64,000 nucleotides of DNA from Sanguinoderma infundibulare. Taxonomy: Eukaryota > Basidiomycota > Agaricomycetes > Polyporales > Polyporaceae. The stretch covers positions 3,534,001-3,598,000 of the forward strand of contig JAVLRN010000001.1 in NCBI GenBank assembly GCA_032821775.1, in the 5' to 3' direction. Both the position numbers and the translations under genes were made by a program. Below are positions 1-12,214 of this stretch, piece by piece (the first letter of the stretch is position 1; the number at the start of each line of letters is the position of its first letter). The notes under the pieces are model-generated. The model saw only the letters and a program-made list of their open reading frames with translations, was not told where the DNA came from and did no database searches.

Positions 1-3000
1 TTGTAGAGACGCAGTCGCACTCACCGAGCCGAGATAGCGTTGAACAGCGTCTGTGGCATACGGATGAGTTCCGTGTCACGAATAGCATGGACCGTATTTC
101 TCCGCGGCGAGCTCGTGATGACGTCCAGCTCCCCGACAGTGTCTCCCTGACCATACTCAGCGGCAATGGTGATCCCGCCATTCTCCTTCTCTGTGATCGC
201 ACGCAGACGGCCATTGATGACGATATAGAAGCTGTCGCTGACGTCTTCCGGCCGCCAAAGCACCTGGCCCGCGTCTACCTGGACCCAGTCGAGCGAGCCG
301 TCGATGTGAAGGACTGTGTATGCGCGATTTCAGTTTAGGTAGGCATTAGGCAGACGGAATGGCGCGCACCCAGAGGCGACAGCAGAGATATCAGACGCTT
401 CGCGAGGGTAAGCAGGACGATTGGCCGTCGCTCGAGCAAACGCTCCAACGCAGGCGAGGGCAAGAAGCCGACGTAGGTGTCCGTCTTCGCCACGATGTCT
501 ACATACGACGCCGTCTGGGTTAATGATGCTATGCCCATGTCAGTCCCCTCCTCGTCCAGACGACAACAAGAAGAACATACAAAGATACCCGGCGATGCCG
601 CCAGGCTTAACAGTAAACAGTGGCTTCTGCGAGCGGTCCCTGCTGCTCTTGGTCTGCGGCGGGCCATCGGGGCGCATCCCACTGGCGAACGAGTAGTCGG
701 AGCGAGACTGCGAGTGTGTCTTCGTGTGCTCCGGCTGGACGTTCTTTCCCCGCTCGGTCTTGGCCTGCTTGGTCTCGCTCTCGTTCGCATTGTTTTCTGG
801 GGGTAAGATCATGTCGAGAAAGCCATCGATAACATAAAACAGCCCTATTCCTCCAGATGAGTACAAGCCCTCGTCGGAGGTCGACCAGGACTCACCCGTG
901 TTCCTCTCGCCGGCCTTCGCCAAGATCGACCCAGCAGGGAAGAACAGTATCTCGACCTCGTTGTCCAAGTTGCTCATGTACCCGTCCGTAAGGTTCGACG
1001 ACGAGCTCTCCGTGTGGCTGCTCGACGCGTCGTCCCCGATCTCGAGCAAGGACAGCGACCCAAACGACGACTTGAACATCTGGCCCCCGCGTCCCTCGCT
1101 CGGGGGGAACGCTGGCGACGCCTCGACGGATTCCCCGCCGCTGATGGGTGGCTGTATGAGGCCAATCGACTTGGCGATGCAAGACATGACTTCCTCGCGG
1201 AGGTCGAACTCGTCCGTCGTCAGCCGCTGCACCTTGAACGTGGGAAGGTCGAGAGGCTCGGGGCGAGGCGTCGGCGCATCTATCATACCGCTATTGCTAA
1301 GCGAGCGTGATGACATTTTCGGTGCCTCGGCGTAACTCCCCGTTGATGTGAGGAGGTCCCCAGCCTGGACGAAGAGGCGTGAGCCATGGCCCTTGAACGG
1401 TGTGGTGAGGTTGTTCGCCTTGGCGCTGGTCGTGTCCGTCTTCTTCGGGCCCTCGAAAAGAGAGGCCTTGCTCGAGCTACGAGAGGACGTGTAGCTGAAG
1501 AAGTCGCTCTCCGTGTCCGAGTCGCTGGAGATGGACACGCCGTCGAAACGCTGGCGGAGCTGCTTAAGGCCTCCCTGATAGAACGACTGCGGTAGCGGAT
1601 GGCAGGCGATATCGTTGATAGCTTTCTCGGTCCGAAGCACTTCTGTGGTCAAGCCCAGATAATTGTGTGCTGCGTTGAAGGTGACACGAGAGAACCGCGT
1701 GAGGATGACTGAAAGGTAATACAAATAGGGAGGTTAGCGGACACATATATACAGGCAAGTAGACACCCACCTTGCACGATATGAGCCGCCGCCCGGGGGA
1801 ACTTCTTCGTCAACCGCTGGAACGCTTCTGCCGGGATCACGGCAAGCGTACTATCCTCGGCTGCTCGCGCAACCACCCCATAGTGACTCTGAGTGTCTGT
1901 CGATACACCGGTAGAGCTGCGAGCGGTACAAGGTGTTGCCCCATTAGGCGTCCTGTTGCGGCGCATGTCGCGAGAAGCTGAGCGTGAAGGGGTGATGTCG
2001 ACCGCGTGCACAGTCGAACCAGAAGACGATACGGAAGCGGTCCGAGAACGATGCACACCCTGCATGGAGGCCAGATCCAGCTGCGAGACATCAGAATCCG
2101 AGCGGTGGGTTCGTGTCCGCAATGAGCCATTAGAGGGTGGGGACTTGGCTCGGAACTCCACCTCGTCGGGTCTGTCGCCGTCCTGCCAGCTAATCTTGAC
2201 GTTCTCAGTAAAGAGACTGAGGATGGTGAACAGGCTGGACACCGTTCCGCCAGAGCCGACTTGGTTGAGAAGCTGGTATCCGTTCATGTCTTCTTCGTCC
2301 CAGGCGCCGCTTCGACGTTGCTGCATGGGCTGCCCGGTCTGAGCGTAAACTTGCACATTCCCGTCAATGACACAGTAGAAGCTCTTGTCCTGATCAAGGG
2401 ACAGAGTGTCCCCGGCAAGGAGCCTTCGCGTTTGCAAGTGCCGCGCGAGTTCATGAAAAACCTACGAGAGACGATCAGGCACGAGAAGCCATGGCGCACG
2501 TTTTGGAGAACGCACTGGCTTCTCCAAGAAACCGAAGACGCGAACTGCTTGCAAGAACTCGTCGAGATAGTTGTGGAATGTGGGTGGCTGCTCGGGCGTG
2601 TTTACGTCTGGGTGGAGCTCTTGGGCGTCGGCCTTGACCAAGGGAGGCTCTTTGAGCTGCGTGTACTTGTTCAAGTAACGGAAACGGATCCAGTAGTTGA
2701 GGGCGACAGCGAGTGCGAGGAAAAGGAGAGCGAACGACCAGAAGTTTAACTGTTCGAAATGGGAGGGGGTGCTCAAAACTCAAACGCTCGGAATGGGGTG
2801 TATGCGGAGACATTACCGTCAAGGTCATGGAGTACGTCAAGACAGAGTAAATGAACCTGGGCACGGAGATGGTCGCAAACGCGATCAGGGCTTTCACCCA
2901 TGACAGAAGCCACACTGCAGTCGAATATCGGTATCAATTGTTCTTTGCGTGACGGACAAATGCACGCACATATGACCCAGAAGAAGGCAGAAATCAACAA

Positions 3001-3054
3001 AATGAGGGGATGCCTGTCGACCACCCGTGCTCCTCCCTCCGGTAATGGATCCAT
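1..3054 (-). CDS. NTE1: Lysophospholipase NTE1, N-terminal part (cut by left edge)
   Basis: Neuropathy-target-esterase-type phospholipase B of the ER membrane, which deacylates phosphatidylcholine and lysophosphatidylcholine. Exons on the minus strand: 3054-2970, 2914-2817, 2749-2516, 2461-1771, 1708-581, 528-370, 313-25, then a GTGAGT donor and the window edge. Seen: two hydrophobic segments at roughly residues 15-85; a first cyclic-nucleotide-binding-like domain starting near '[17 protein letters not shown]'; a long Ser-rich insert; a second such domain ending '[20 protein letters not shown]'; and a third containing '[14 protein letters not shown]'. The patatin-type catalytic domain (GxSxG Ser, DG Asp) must lie beyond the left edge. 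The ATG at 3054 was chosen because its short exon splices in phase (ATA T|TG TGG) onto the membrane segment; there is no in-frame ATG closer. The family call is firm. The least certain junction is the 2816-2750 intron, where the acceptor before TTA AAC was picked by frame. Confidence 0.93.
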
Positions 3055-4253
3055 GGCGACTCGTGTGTGGGCTGCTTCGACTAGCCTCGTCGCGCTGGGC
3101 GTCGAGAGAGGATGGGATGTCGAGAGAGGACAAAGCAGGAGGATGGCATGGCTCTCCACGACCAACTCGCAAAGGGCAGTATATCATAGGCGCCCAGACA
3201 GATCCAGCGTTTCACATGCGCACGTTGTTGCATCCGGCCCGTCCATCCGACGCTCTCCGTCCGCGTGTGCCCCTTGTCTCCTGCTCTCGCCTGCTGCTCA
3301 CCACATCGTCCTCGGCCACTGCACTTGGATGTATAAACCTCTCCCTACTTTACGATTCCACCCTCTCGCTCCACAAGCGGCGTCGCCGTGTCAATATTAC
3401 CTCACGGTCTGTCGTACACAAATCGGTCGCCGTCCCGGATCCCACTTGTTCGCCACGTTCCTTGTCGACCAGGCAGTCGAATCTTCGGCCGGGATCCACA
3501 TTTTCTCGCAATGGTCAGCGCCGAAAGATAGGAGCCGCCGCCGCCGACAGAGTCTATTCATGTCAATGTCTGCCATTCTAACGTCAAGCTGGCCACTCCC
3601 TCGGCGGATACCTGCTTTAGCGCATGCCTTGGCCACGTTGGCCGATGTGACCTTTGGAGTCAATCCTGAGACCGAATTCGACGCAGGCCATATTCGGCGC
3701 GCTCATCGACGCCACGCACCTGTTTATCAGACTGACAGACCAGGCCCCGGCACCGAGTGGATACCCCAAGGCGAGGAACGTGCGCGGACATAATGCAGTA
3801 GAATCTGACCTTCTGACCATCCAGAGTCTAGATACGCCACCTTTATCATCCATGAAGGCCCTGTCCATATCGGTTTGGATAGGATGGATTTCCTAGACGG
3901 ATATCCGTTTGCGACCGTGTGAGGAGACCACTGCGGCATGGATGTCCGTAAGTAAACGTTTATGCGAGTCCTCAGTTGAAGATAATCAAAGTTGATGCCG
4001 TTCCGTCCCAGACGTAATAGCAAAGTCGCGTGCGTGAGCTCAAAATTTGAACAATGTACGTGCGAACGAATTCGGAACAAAATACTAGAAGAATAGGAAG
4101 TTCCGCCCTCCCTGCGCTAGTCTGGCAAACTCAAGGAGACATAAAACCCTATACCATTGTTGTCTTTTCGTGTCAAGTATTGTGTTGATCCAGCGTTCCA
4201 GAAGGTACAAAGGGATGGAGCCGTATAGGACAGACGGCGTCCGCGCGAATCGC
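3055..4253. other. Intergenic: NTE1 upstream region and SDR copy 1 downstream region
   Basis: About 1.2 kb with no recognisable gene. It holds the NTE1 promoter side and the 3' flank of the short-chain dehydrogenase. A 297-codon plus-strand frame overlaps the first NTE1 exons and shows no family resemblance; it is best treated as chance. A TATA-like GTATAAAC occurs near 3330 on the plus strand with no credible gene after it. Confidence 0.5.
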
Positions 4254-5753
4254 TCACAAGTCCTTGACTTGCTCCTCCAGCCAATCCCACAGGCACTGTC
4301 CGACATCATCCCTGCGAGCCTCTGGGGGACACGGGCCAGGACGCGCCCATGGTATCAAAAACTGTCGCCGGTCCGTCAGCATCGAATATTGAATGACGCC
4401 AAGAAACAGGCGAAGACGAACCTCTCCGTTGTAGTTCACCGCCTCCGGCATCGTTCCCGCCCACAGCTGAGTTAGCGCTCCATATGAGACCGGGTAACAC
4501 AACAGTGTTTGCTGAAAACATGTCAGACACCGTTAGGTCCAATGCACACACGCCTACCAATATCTTCCGGGTAACGGATCCCAAGTGGCGGCCTAGATCG
4601 GTGCGTATGTTCCCTGCGTGGGTTCAAATGAGGGTTGAGAACGCTCCCCCGGTCGCTCCTCGATTCATCCGCTCACCTGGGTTGAGCGAGATGGATAGAA
4701 TACCCTGCGCAGCGTAACGCTTCGCGAGCTCTCTGGCCACAACCGCGTTCGCCTGCGATGATGTCAAACCGACTCAGAGTGAGCGAGATCGATCTAATCC
4801 GCGCATAAGGCCGGCCCTTACGAGCTTGCTCTGACCGTACAGATCCACCGTGCTCAGCTTCCGTCGCGCTGGGCCATCCTTGAACGTCTTCCACTGCATT
4901 TTCCCAACATACGCACCCGACGACGACGTGGTGATCACGCGGGCGTACTGGTCTGGCGAAGTCTTGCGCGCAGCGATGAGCGCAGGCATCAACAGCTGCG
5001 TAAAGTAAAACGGCCCTGCATTCCTGTCAATACGACCCCAGAACGAATGCAATTGTCAGCGACATACCCACGACATTCGTGCCGAACTGGAGGTCGTAGC
5101 CGTCGTGCGTTACAAGCGCCACAGGCGGATCCATGACGCCGCTATCAAGGCACAGACGTTAAGAGCACGCAGCCAACTAGGGCACTCTCCAGACTCACGC
5201 GTTGTTGAAAAGAACATGTAGTTCGTGCTCCTTGCTAAAAATGGTTATGACAGGTCCATTAGAAGTCACCGATAGAGTTCAAAGGAAAAAATGACGAACC
5301 CGAGGAACTCTTCAGCCGCCCTCTTGACGGAAGACAAACGACCCAAGTCGAGTTCCAAGAAGATGGCTTCCTTCCCCGTCTCTGTCTTCAAGTCGGCGAT
5401 GGCGGCGAGAGCCTTCTCCTTGCTCCTGGACGCCAGGTACACCTTCGCATTGTGCTGCAGCAAAACCTTCACGACAACGACCGCGTATCAAACGAATGCT
5501 GGAGACACCACAAAGGGGAGCATGGACGTACCCTGACGGTCTCTTTGCCTATCCCAGTGTTTGCGCCTACAGGCAAACACCAACTCGTCAGCCTCAGCTC
5601 CTTGAAAGACGGATCAAATGGATCAGGCCTACCTGTGACGATGATAACCCGCCCAGTCAAGTCCGGAATCTCGTCCACGCTGAACCTGGGTCTGGGCGGG
5701 AACATCTGTGCGAGGAGAGCCCCCCATCCGCTGCTCGAAAAACCGGTACCCAT
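4254..5753 (-). CDS. Short-chain dehydrogenase/reductase, copy 1 (318 aa)
   Basis: NAD(P)-dependent oxidoreductase of the SDR superfamily, retinol-dehydrogenase/WWOX-like group; substrate unknown. Ten exons: 5753-5633, 5566-5532, 5466-5300, 5234-5199, 5141-5068, 5015-4822, 4752-4677, 4613-4558, 4511-4422, 4361-4254. Seen: cofactor motif TGANTGIG (split by intron 1), NNAG, the substrate-side serine run 'TTSSSGAY', and the catalytic YGQSK (about Tyr204/Lys208), so all active-site residues are present. It begins [12 protein letters not shown]. There is no signal peptide, and the N-terminus is hydrophobic only weakly. Its exon phases and lengths match the paralogue at 28534-30035 almost exon for exon, so the two arose by duplication including introns. 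It is likely functional. Confidence 0.9.
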
Positions 5754-6068
5754 CACTGCAGTGCTATAGTTGGAACGTGGCACGAAGCGAGCAAGGTAGT
5801 ATCAAGTGTCGCAGTTCGAAGCCACGAAGAGACTTCGGGGTGAGAGATTCCGAGAAAGTTGGACGATAGGGAGCGTTCGATAGCCATGGCTTTTAAAGAG
5901 AGACATCGGACCGAGCATGGACGGGGCCCGACCCTCCGCTTTACATCTTCGCCCCGTCCATCGTAATGGCGGTATTGTCTAAAGGTTGATATCTTCCCGC
6001 CCGACCGGGATTTGCGTCTATCATTCGGCAGTACAGGCTATATGGTAAGCATTCATCGGGTTTGTCAT
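5754..6068. other. Intergenic between SDR copy 1 and tRNA-Trp
   Basis: This stretch holds the SDR promoter side (minus strand) and the 5' flank of the tRNA gene. No further gene or repeat was seen. Confidence 0.45.
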
Positions 6069-6149
6069 GAACCCTTGGCACAGTGGTAGCGCGTGAGATT
6101 CCAGTTCGGGGAATCCTCAAGGTCGTCCGTTCAATCCGGGCAGGGTTCA
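6069..6149 (+). tRNA. tRNA-Trp (CCA) with intron, copy 1
   Basis: The cloverleaf can be drawn directly. The acceptor GAACCCT pairs perfectly with AGGGTTC, followed by discriminator A. The D arm is GCAC-AGTGGTA-GCGC. The anticodon CCA at 6101-6103 is preceded by TT and followed by G37. The T arm is GTCCG-TTCAATC-CGGGC. About 9 nt after G37 (TTCGGGGAA) form an intron whose GGAA can pair back to the anticodon region, as expected for a bulge-helix-bulge. The sequence closely resembles eukaryotic tRNA-Trp. Pair 31-39 is an A/C mismatch. A run of five T about 18 bases downstream would terminate RNA polymerase III. Confidence 0.9.
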
Positions 6150-6931
6150 TTCACAGTCCTCCCAGAGAATTTTTGTTCGTCCTCCCTATGTGAATTTGTG
6201 TTGCGCGCTTTCGCGACCAACTACAAGTCCAAGATGCATTTAAAGCGTTACGCGTCGCTTTCATAAACGAGAAATCGGAAAATATATATCGATAATGGAA
6301 CTACAGCTGCAGTACGCATACAGTGCCGTCGGAAGATAGACACTGGGTTGAGCGCGACATAGCGTGCAATGCTCGGGTGTAATGCGCGAATAGGATTGGG
6401 CCGGGAAAATATTATAAGACAAGATAAGTGTAGTGTAGCTGTATGCGCGCATTGTGAGTGCTGTGCAAAGGGACCGCCAGACGAAAACGGCGGCAGAAGG
6501 TGTTTGAGATGCAAGGGTAGGCGAGTGGACCAGAGGGGTAGCGCATTCGCGGGCGGATGATCGGGTACGTAATCGGATGCAGAGTGTACACAAAATACGA
6601 AGAGGAAGCGCGGATGGGGGGACACGGTGCTAGCGGGTCAATAGGTTACGTGCGGTGCAGTGCAGTGCGGGTGCGGGTGAGTACATGCCTGGCCGGGAAG
6701 GATAACAACGTGTATATATGTCTTGATTCCAAAAGACAGAGTCCGCAGACGTGGGATGCGAAGATTACATATCGAGACATGTACATGTTGACCTGGTAAC
6801 ACAAAAACGAAACGCACAGCGGCGGTCAGCAACCCCGCAACTCTAACTAATGAAGAACGGAAAACGCCACGGAAACGGGGTGGGGAGGGGGAGAGAGAGG
6901 TTACGTACAAGATACCCATACTTTTGCAACA
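6150..6931. other. Intergenic, 3' flank of the homeodomain gene
   Basis: About 0.8 kb without a recognisable coding frame. It probably contains the 3' UTR of the triple-homeodomain gene, which is read towards it from the right. Nothing else was identified. Confidence 0.45.
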
Positions 6932-8853
6932 CTAGTGCACAACAGTACCGTGGTGGAAGCTCAGCAGGAGCAATGCGTCCTCCATCTTCACGCCCGTGTC
7001 CTCGAGCTCGGGCTGCACGCCGTTCGCCATCTTCTCGCTCTCGTACTGGGCGAACTCCAGCGCATAGCGGTGGATCGATGCTTTCGTCTCGCGCGCATGG
7101 GGATGGGCAAGAGGAAGCATAAGGCTCGACGTCGACGCGACGGCCGAGGGAGGGGGCGAGGACTCCGGCGAGGGCGTAACAGCCTCCGGCAGCTCCTCGT
7201 CACTGCCCAACTCTGACTGCGAATGCGCTAATGGCGCACGAGTGTAGAGCGACTGGTGTGGATGCAAGCGTGAGCGGGAACTAGGCATGTGATGAGGCTT
7301 CTCGTCGACAGCTTCGACCTTGACGTACTCAGCGCCCGACGTCGAGGTCGCGCTCGGCGTTGCGGTGCGCGACATGGAAGCGTGCGTGCCCTCGTCGTCG
7401 TCCACGTCCATCGTCGTGTCCGCCGCGTCCTCGTCCACCTCGTCGGGACTCGCGCTCCCGTTTTGGCGCGCGCGCTTGCGATCTGACTGGCGCAGGTTGC
7501 GGAACCAATTCGTCACCTTGCCCACGTCCATGTTAATCTCCGCAGCGAGCCGTTGGCGGTCTTCGATCGAGGGCGTCTTGGTGCGCTTACAAAGCTTCTT
7601 GAGCGCCTCTAGCTGCCACGGTTCCGGGCGTGTTCGCCGGGGGCGACGGTGGGCTGCATCTATGGCGGACTGATGAAGGGGGTATGGAGAGGCACGGGGG
7701 GACGAAGGTCGGCTGGCTGCGCTGGGGGCGGCGCTGGGCGACCGACGAGCGCGTGGTGCGTGGAGGAGAAGGGCGGATAATGAAGGGTGCGCAGTCGGCG
7801 GGGGAACGCCGAGAGACGGGTGTGCAGCGTTGGAGGACGGTGGGAGGGCGAAGGGCGGCGAGTACGCTCTCGACGAAGACTGGGTGGCGGGGACCTTTGC
7901 GGCGGCGTTGTCGTCGCGCTTTTTGGCGATGCTTCGCTGGTTCTGGAACCAGTTGGTCACGCTCTGATAGCGCCTGAGAGGGGAGAGGGGAGACAAGACG
8001 GCATGGGACGATCGTATTTTGTCCGATCCCGAGGGAGAAGCGAGGTCAGAAAGAGACGCCGGGGAGAAAAGCAAAACAGGGGAAATCAGTTTTAGACCTG
8101 CCGTAAGCGGGATCGTATGACAACCGGGATGAGAAAGCACGCACATTCCGATCTTGGCCCCGAGGGCTTCCCGCTCCTCCTTGGTCGGATGCGGCTTCCG
8201 CTCGTAGAATTTTTTCAGTTCCTCCGTCTGCTCCTGACTCGGACGGGACCGGGCTTTGCGGGGCATCGAGCCTTCAGCCTCGAACAGGTGTTGGTGCTGG
8301 GACTCGGGGGCGTAGAAAAGTGTGTGCTGTTGCTGGTGCTGCTGTAGCGGGTGGACAGCAGACACGGAGTGATGGGGGAGGTATTCGTCCTCGGATAACT
8401 CGTCGTACTCGACTTGATGGGAGGGGAGCGACGCGGGAGGGGCGGAGACCGAGGCAATCAGGGCTGATATAGGCGGCAGCTCGCATTGCGTGAGGGGGGC
8501 TTTGTGTCGCTTCTTGGAGGAAGCGCGTTTATTCTGAAACCAAGAGTTGACCGTCTTTGTTTCCCTGGATTAGCGGGACGAGATAGTGAGTTCGGCGGGA
8601 CAGGCGGGGGGCGTGGGCTTAGCCGGGACAAACGGGTTACGTACATGCCTAGCCGCTCTGCTAATGCTGTCCTGTCCTCGAGTGACGGGTGTTCGGTCTG
8701 GTCGTAGAGCTCATTGAGTGCGGCGAGCTGGTGGGGAGCGTGGCGGTGACGGGGCTTCTTTGGTGGGTCCACTTTGAGATGGTCGTTGTGGGGGAGCTTG
8801 GAGGACGGTGGTGGGGCGTGGTCCCAATGTGAATGCTGAAGGGAGGGATGCAT
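6932..8853 (-). CDS. Triple-homeodomain transcription factor (556 aa)
   Basis: Putative nuclear DNA-binding regulator. Exons 8853-8645, 8564-8145, 7973-6932. Three homeodomain-like units are readable. HD1 is at about residues 31-91 (helix 3 'VNSWFQNKRASSKKR'). HD2 is at about 171-231 ('VTNWFQNQRSIAKKR'). HD3 is at about 319-380 ('VTNWFRNLRQSDRKR'). Each keeps the W-F-x-N core of the recognition helix and basic residues after it. Both introns are phase 2 and split the ATG of the same G-M-x junction before helix 3 in HD1 and HD2, while HD3 is uninterrupted. Between the domains lie His/Gln- and Ser/Pro-rich linkers, and after HD3 an acidic stretch (EVDEDAADTTMDVDDDEG) that could be an activation region. 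Targets are unknown; it is not a typical HD1/HD2 mating-type protein in layout. Confidence 0.88.
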
Positions 8854-10036
8854 GCGGACGGGACGACCGGCGGCGGGACGGGAGGGGGAGATGGAAGGGG
8901 GAGGGAGGGAGCGGAGGGGTTAATGAAAAAAGGGAGATGCTTATAGAAGCGAGAGGAGGATTTGAGCGGGCTGTCTCACGGCTAATGGATGCACTCTCAA
9001 TCCGTCATCACTGTGCAAAAGGCCGACGTCGGCCGGCAGCAGTATGATCGGCCCCTGCCTCTTATGCTCGAATCTTTTGCATCACCGCCACTTGGCCCCG
9101 ACCTTGTCCACATCGATCGCTCGCATGCACGGCGGGCGCAGGCGGGGGCGCGCCGACGGTGGACTCTGAAAGCGCATCACAACAGAGGTTGCTAACTAGC
9201 TGGTGAAAGCGCGACGGAAAGGGGCGCCTGGAATGGAAGGGGTCGCAATAAAAATGACAGGTGATAGGATCGGTTAGGGAGCAGAGACAAGAGAGCTGTG
9301 CCTGTGAGTTCATGCTTGTCCTCGGCCCCACGTGCGCCTAGCCTGATCATGATGACTACCAACTCGGTATCATCGGCCGTTTATGGGCGCCTCTTTATAG
9401 CAGTTTTAAAACGCCATCCGTGGCTCCCGGTCGGCTCACGACCACCCATCCCTTTTATTCTGACCGCATCCCCTGGGCACATGTCCCAGAGTCCCCAAGA
9501 TAGCCGTGTGTCGGAGCTGAGAGGTGCGGTGGAGACTGTGCAGACGGGAACAAAACCAGCTGGAGGTGCTATAGATCTCACGATCTGATGTTGTGAGTGA
9601 CAGACGTCGTGCGTCATCCAATCACGGCCTGGAGCTGGGCCGGTGACGGTCTTTGTGCGCTCCGCAACGCCTGATGACTTCCGGCGAGCGTGCTACTTAT
9701 CAGACTCGCATCATGCACACTTCCCTCGACGCCGTGGCACGGTCTCCACCCGACTTCCCAGCTTCTCTCGCCCTGCGCTCCCAGGTCTTCCGCCCATCGC
9801 ATCCCAGCCAACCCGCAATTGACCATCTCCCATCGTGCCACACCGTTATCTGCATGTCAACCAAGGTTAACTGCCACTCCAAGTGCGGGCTGTACATACG
9901 TGGCGCTGCGCATGTGTCCCGTCATATTATACTTACACGTATACATTATTAGATCCGTCCCCCCCGATGACTTATAGTCCTCCACCTGCGCCGCCGCTGC
10001 CCACAATGCATGACTAAAGCCGCTACCCGTCGCAGC
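8854..10036. other. Intergenic: homeodomain gene promoter side, pantothenate kinase 3' side
   Basis: About 1.2 kb with no supportable gene. The first 100 bases upstream of the homeodomain ATG are purine-rich on the plus strand (pyrimidine-rich in the sense of the gene), as often seen in fungal 5' leaders. Confidence 0.45.
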
Positions 10037-12214
10037 TTACCTCTCCAGATCTCCGTCCTGTCCTTCTCCAATGTTCTTTATCCACGCCCCGATAGCCCCT
10101 CTGTATTGCCGACCCCGAGCGCGCGCGCGCGCACCCAATCAGACACCAAACGTATATTCAAAAACCGGCAGATCAGCGAACGTTCTGCTCGACGTCGGAC
10201 GCCAATCCCGAGAATAAGACAGCACTCACAGGAAGCCCTCGTGTCGCAGGAACAGAGCGCGCTTCGTCCCCTTGCTCCAGAACCGGATCGCGTACGACAG
10301 TGTGCTGATCGTGGCCGCATGACCTGTCGTGCGACGCCCGATGGTAAGCACACCCCGTATTCAGCCGCGCGAACCACGGGTGCCCGGCCACACCGAATCC
10401 AATTTCCCGTGCAAGGCTCGACATCCGTGGCGCCAGGGGGGCGTGACGTACCTCGAATGAAGTATCCGCCAAAGTAGATCCGGTCTAGGTTGTATTTCTC
10501 CGCGTTCATGTACCTGGAAGTGATCGACACACGCCTTAATAACCGGGCCACCGTATCCCCCGGCCACATCCACACAGGACGAGGAGGATTTAAAAAGTGC
10601 GGACGTACGCAATCTGGCCAATGTTGTTCGAGACCGCGTACAGCAGCGACTTGGCGATGTCCTCGGCGCTGAACGTGCCCTTCTTGCCGCCCTGCTTCTT
10701 GAACACCTTCCCGAACGTGCTCGCGATCATCGTCGACTTGAGCCCGAGCTTGCTGTAGTCCGACCCGTAGATGTCGCCCACGAGCATGTCCACCGTCTCG
10801 TTCGTCCCCTTCTCTGACAGCGCGAGCATCTCTATACGTCGTCCAACCGGAACCCAAGACAAAATGACAATCGGGGTCAGTCAGCGAGGCACGAACACTA
10901 ACGCAGTTCAACGTACCGTCGAACGTCGTCGCGGGCGTAAGCAGGCTCAGCAGGCCCCAGAGCGTGCCCCCGCCGAGACTCGTCCCGCTCACACGCTCGT
11001 ACGACCCGTCCTCGTCCACCTTCACGATCGACACCCCCGAGCCGATGTTGACCAGCAGGCACGGCAGCTGCGGCACCGGGTCCTGCACGAACGTCACCGC
11101 GTACTTTGGCGGGTCCGGGCTCGGCCGCTCGAGCGGCGACGACGACGGCGACGGCGGCTGCTGCTGCTGCATATTGTGCTGCGGGTGCGAGACCGAGTGG
11201 ATGAGCTCGTCCGAAAAGTAGTAGACCTCGTCCGGGATGAGCGTGATGAACTTGAGGCCCTCGATCAGGCACCCCATCTCGTCCTCGCGGTGCACCTCCA
11301 CCTGCAGCTCGCGCTCGAGGATGGCGTAGAACCGGTGCGCGCCCCCGCCCGTCGCGACGACCTTCACCCCGCGCCGCATGTCCGCGAGCGCGACGCCGTT
11401 CTCCTCGGCCGAGCGCTCGATCAGCGCCCGGATGAACGACACGCAGTCCTCGACATGCTCCGTCTCGAACCGCTCAAAGTTGAGCGAGCCCCCGGGAAAG
11501 TGCTGCACGGACGCGCGCCGGAGGAGGGAGGCGTTGAGCGATTCGGGCGAGAGCGAGGCGGTCCCGGCACCGTTCATGGTCGACGATGCGGACGCGGCGG
11601 TCGCTTCTGCGGCCAGTGGGGGCACGGCCAGTCCATGCCCATTACAGTGCTCGAGGACGGCGGGGGTGAGTGCGCCCTTGGGGTGATTGGAGGCGGTCTG
11701 TCGTGTGGGGGGCGGGGTGGCTATCGGGCTATCTCTTGATGGGGAGGAAGAGAGTGGGGTGAAGACATTGCCTGGGGTGGATCCGCGCGTCGCGATTTGG
11801 GATGGGGACGACGGGGGATTCGTCGACCGGGTGAAGTAGATCACTTTTGCTAGCGACCCGCCAATCTGCCCCCAAAGCATCCGTTCAGCATACAGACACC
11901 ATCTGTGCAGAGTGAGGAAGAGGGGACGTACGTCGACGGCGATATGGGATACGGGCTCGATGTAGTTGGGAAAGTAGATGCCGCGTGAATCGCGCGTCTG
12001 CCCGCGTGCACCGCGCGAAGCAGAGGGATGGACGCGATGCGAATGTGCAAAGGCACGCGAGCGGGACAAAGGAGAGAGAACTTGAGAAGCCGGCTCTGAA
12101 CCGCTGCAGAACCTGGGGACGCACCTCAGGTGATTCCTCGTCTAGTATCATGGCCCCGCGCGTGTCGACCTGGATCGCCCTCGCGGTGGGCAGCGACGGT
12201 CCTGCGGCGGCCAT
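10037..12214 (-). CDS. Pantothenate kinase, eukaryotic (PanK/CAB1) type (515 aa)
   Basis: Catalyses ATP-dependent phosphorylation of pantothenate, the first and usually rate-limiting step of coenzyme A synthesis, in the cytosol. Seven exons: 12214-12125, 11997-11932, 11865-10917, 10831-10609, 10513-10452, 10323-10230, 10100-10037. Seen: N-terminal phosphate-binding motif 'HIAVDIGGSLAKVIYF' created by joining exons 2 and 3; a Ser/Pro/Thr-rich insert of about 110 residues; then 'GGSLNFERFET', 'VKVVATGGGAHRF', 'NIGSGVSIVKV', 'GTSLGGGTLWGL' and 'IYFGGYFIRGHAATISTL'. It ends 'RHEGFLGAIGAWIKNIGEG...LER'. The last junction is supported by the conserved EGFLGA(I/L)GA motif appearing only after splicing. 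The stop TAA overlaps a GTAAGC donor-like sequence, so a further tiny exon cannot be excluded. The low-complexity insert is longer than in yeast Cab1. Confidence 0.93.

Noticed and set aside
2900..3793. 297-codon plus-strand frame opposite the NTE1 start
   Set aside because: It overlaps the NTE1 first exons antisense, has no domain, and its composition is that of a shifted frame in GC-rich DNA.
10771..11739. 322-codon plus-strand frame opposite pantothenate kinase
   Set aside because: Arg/His-rich antisense shadow of the main kinase exon.
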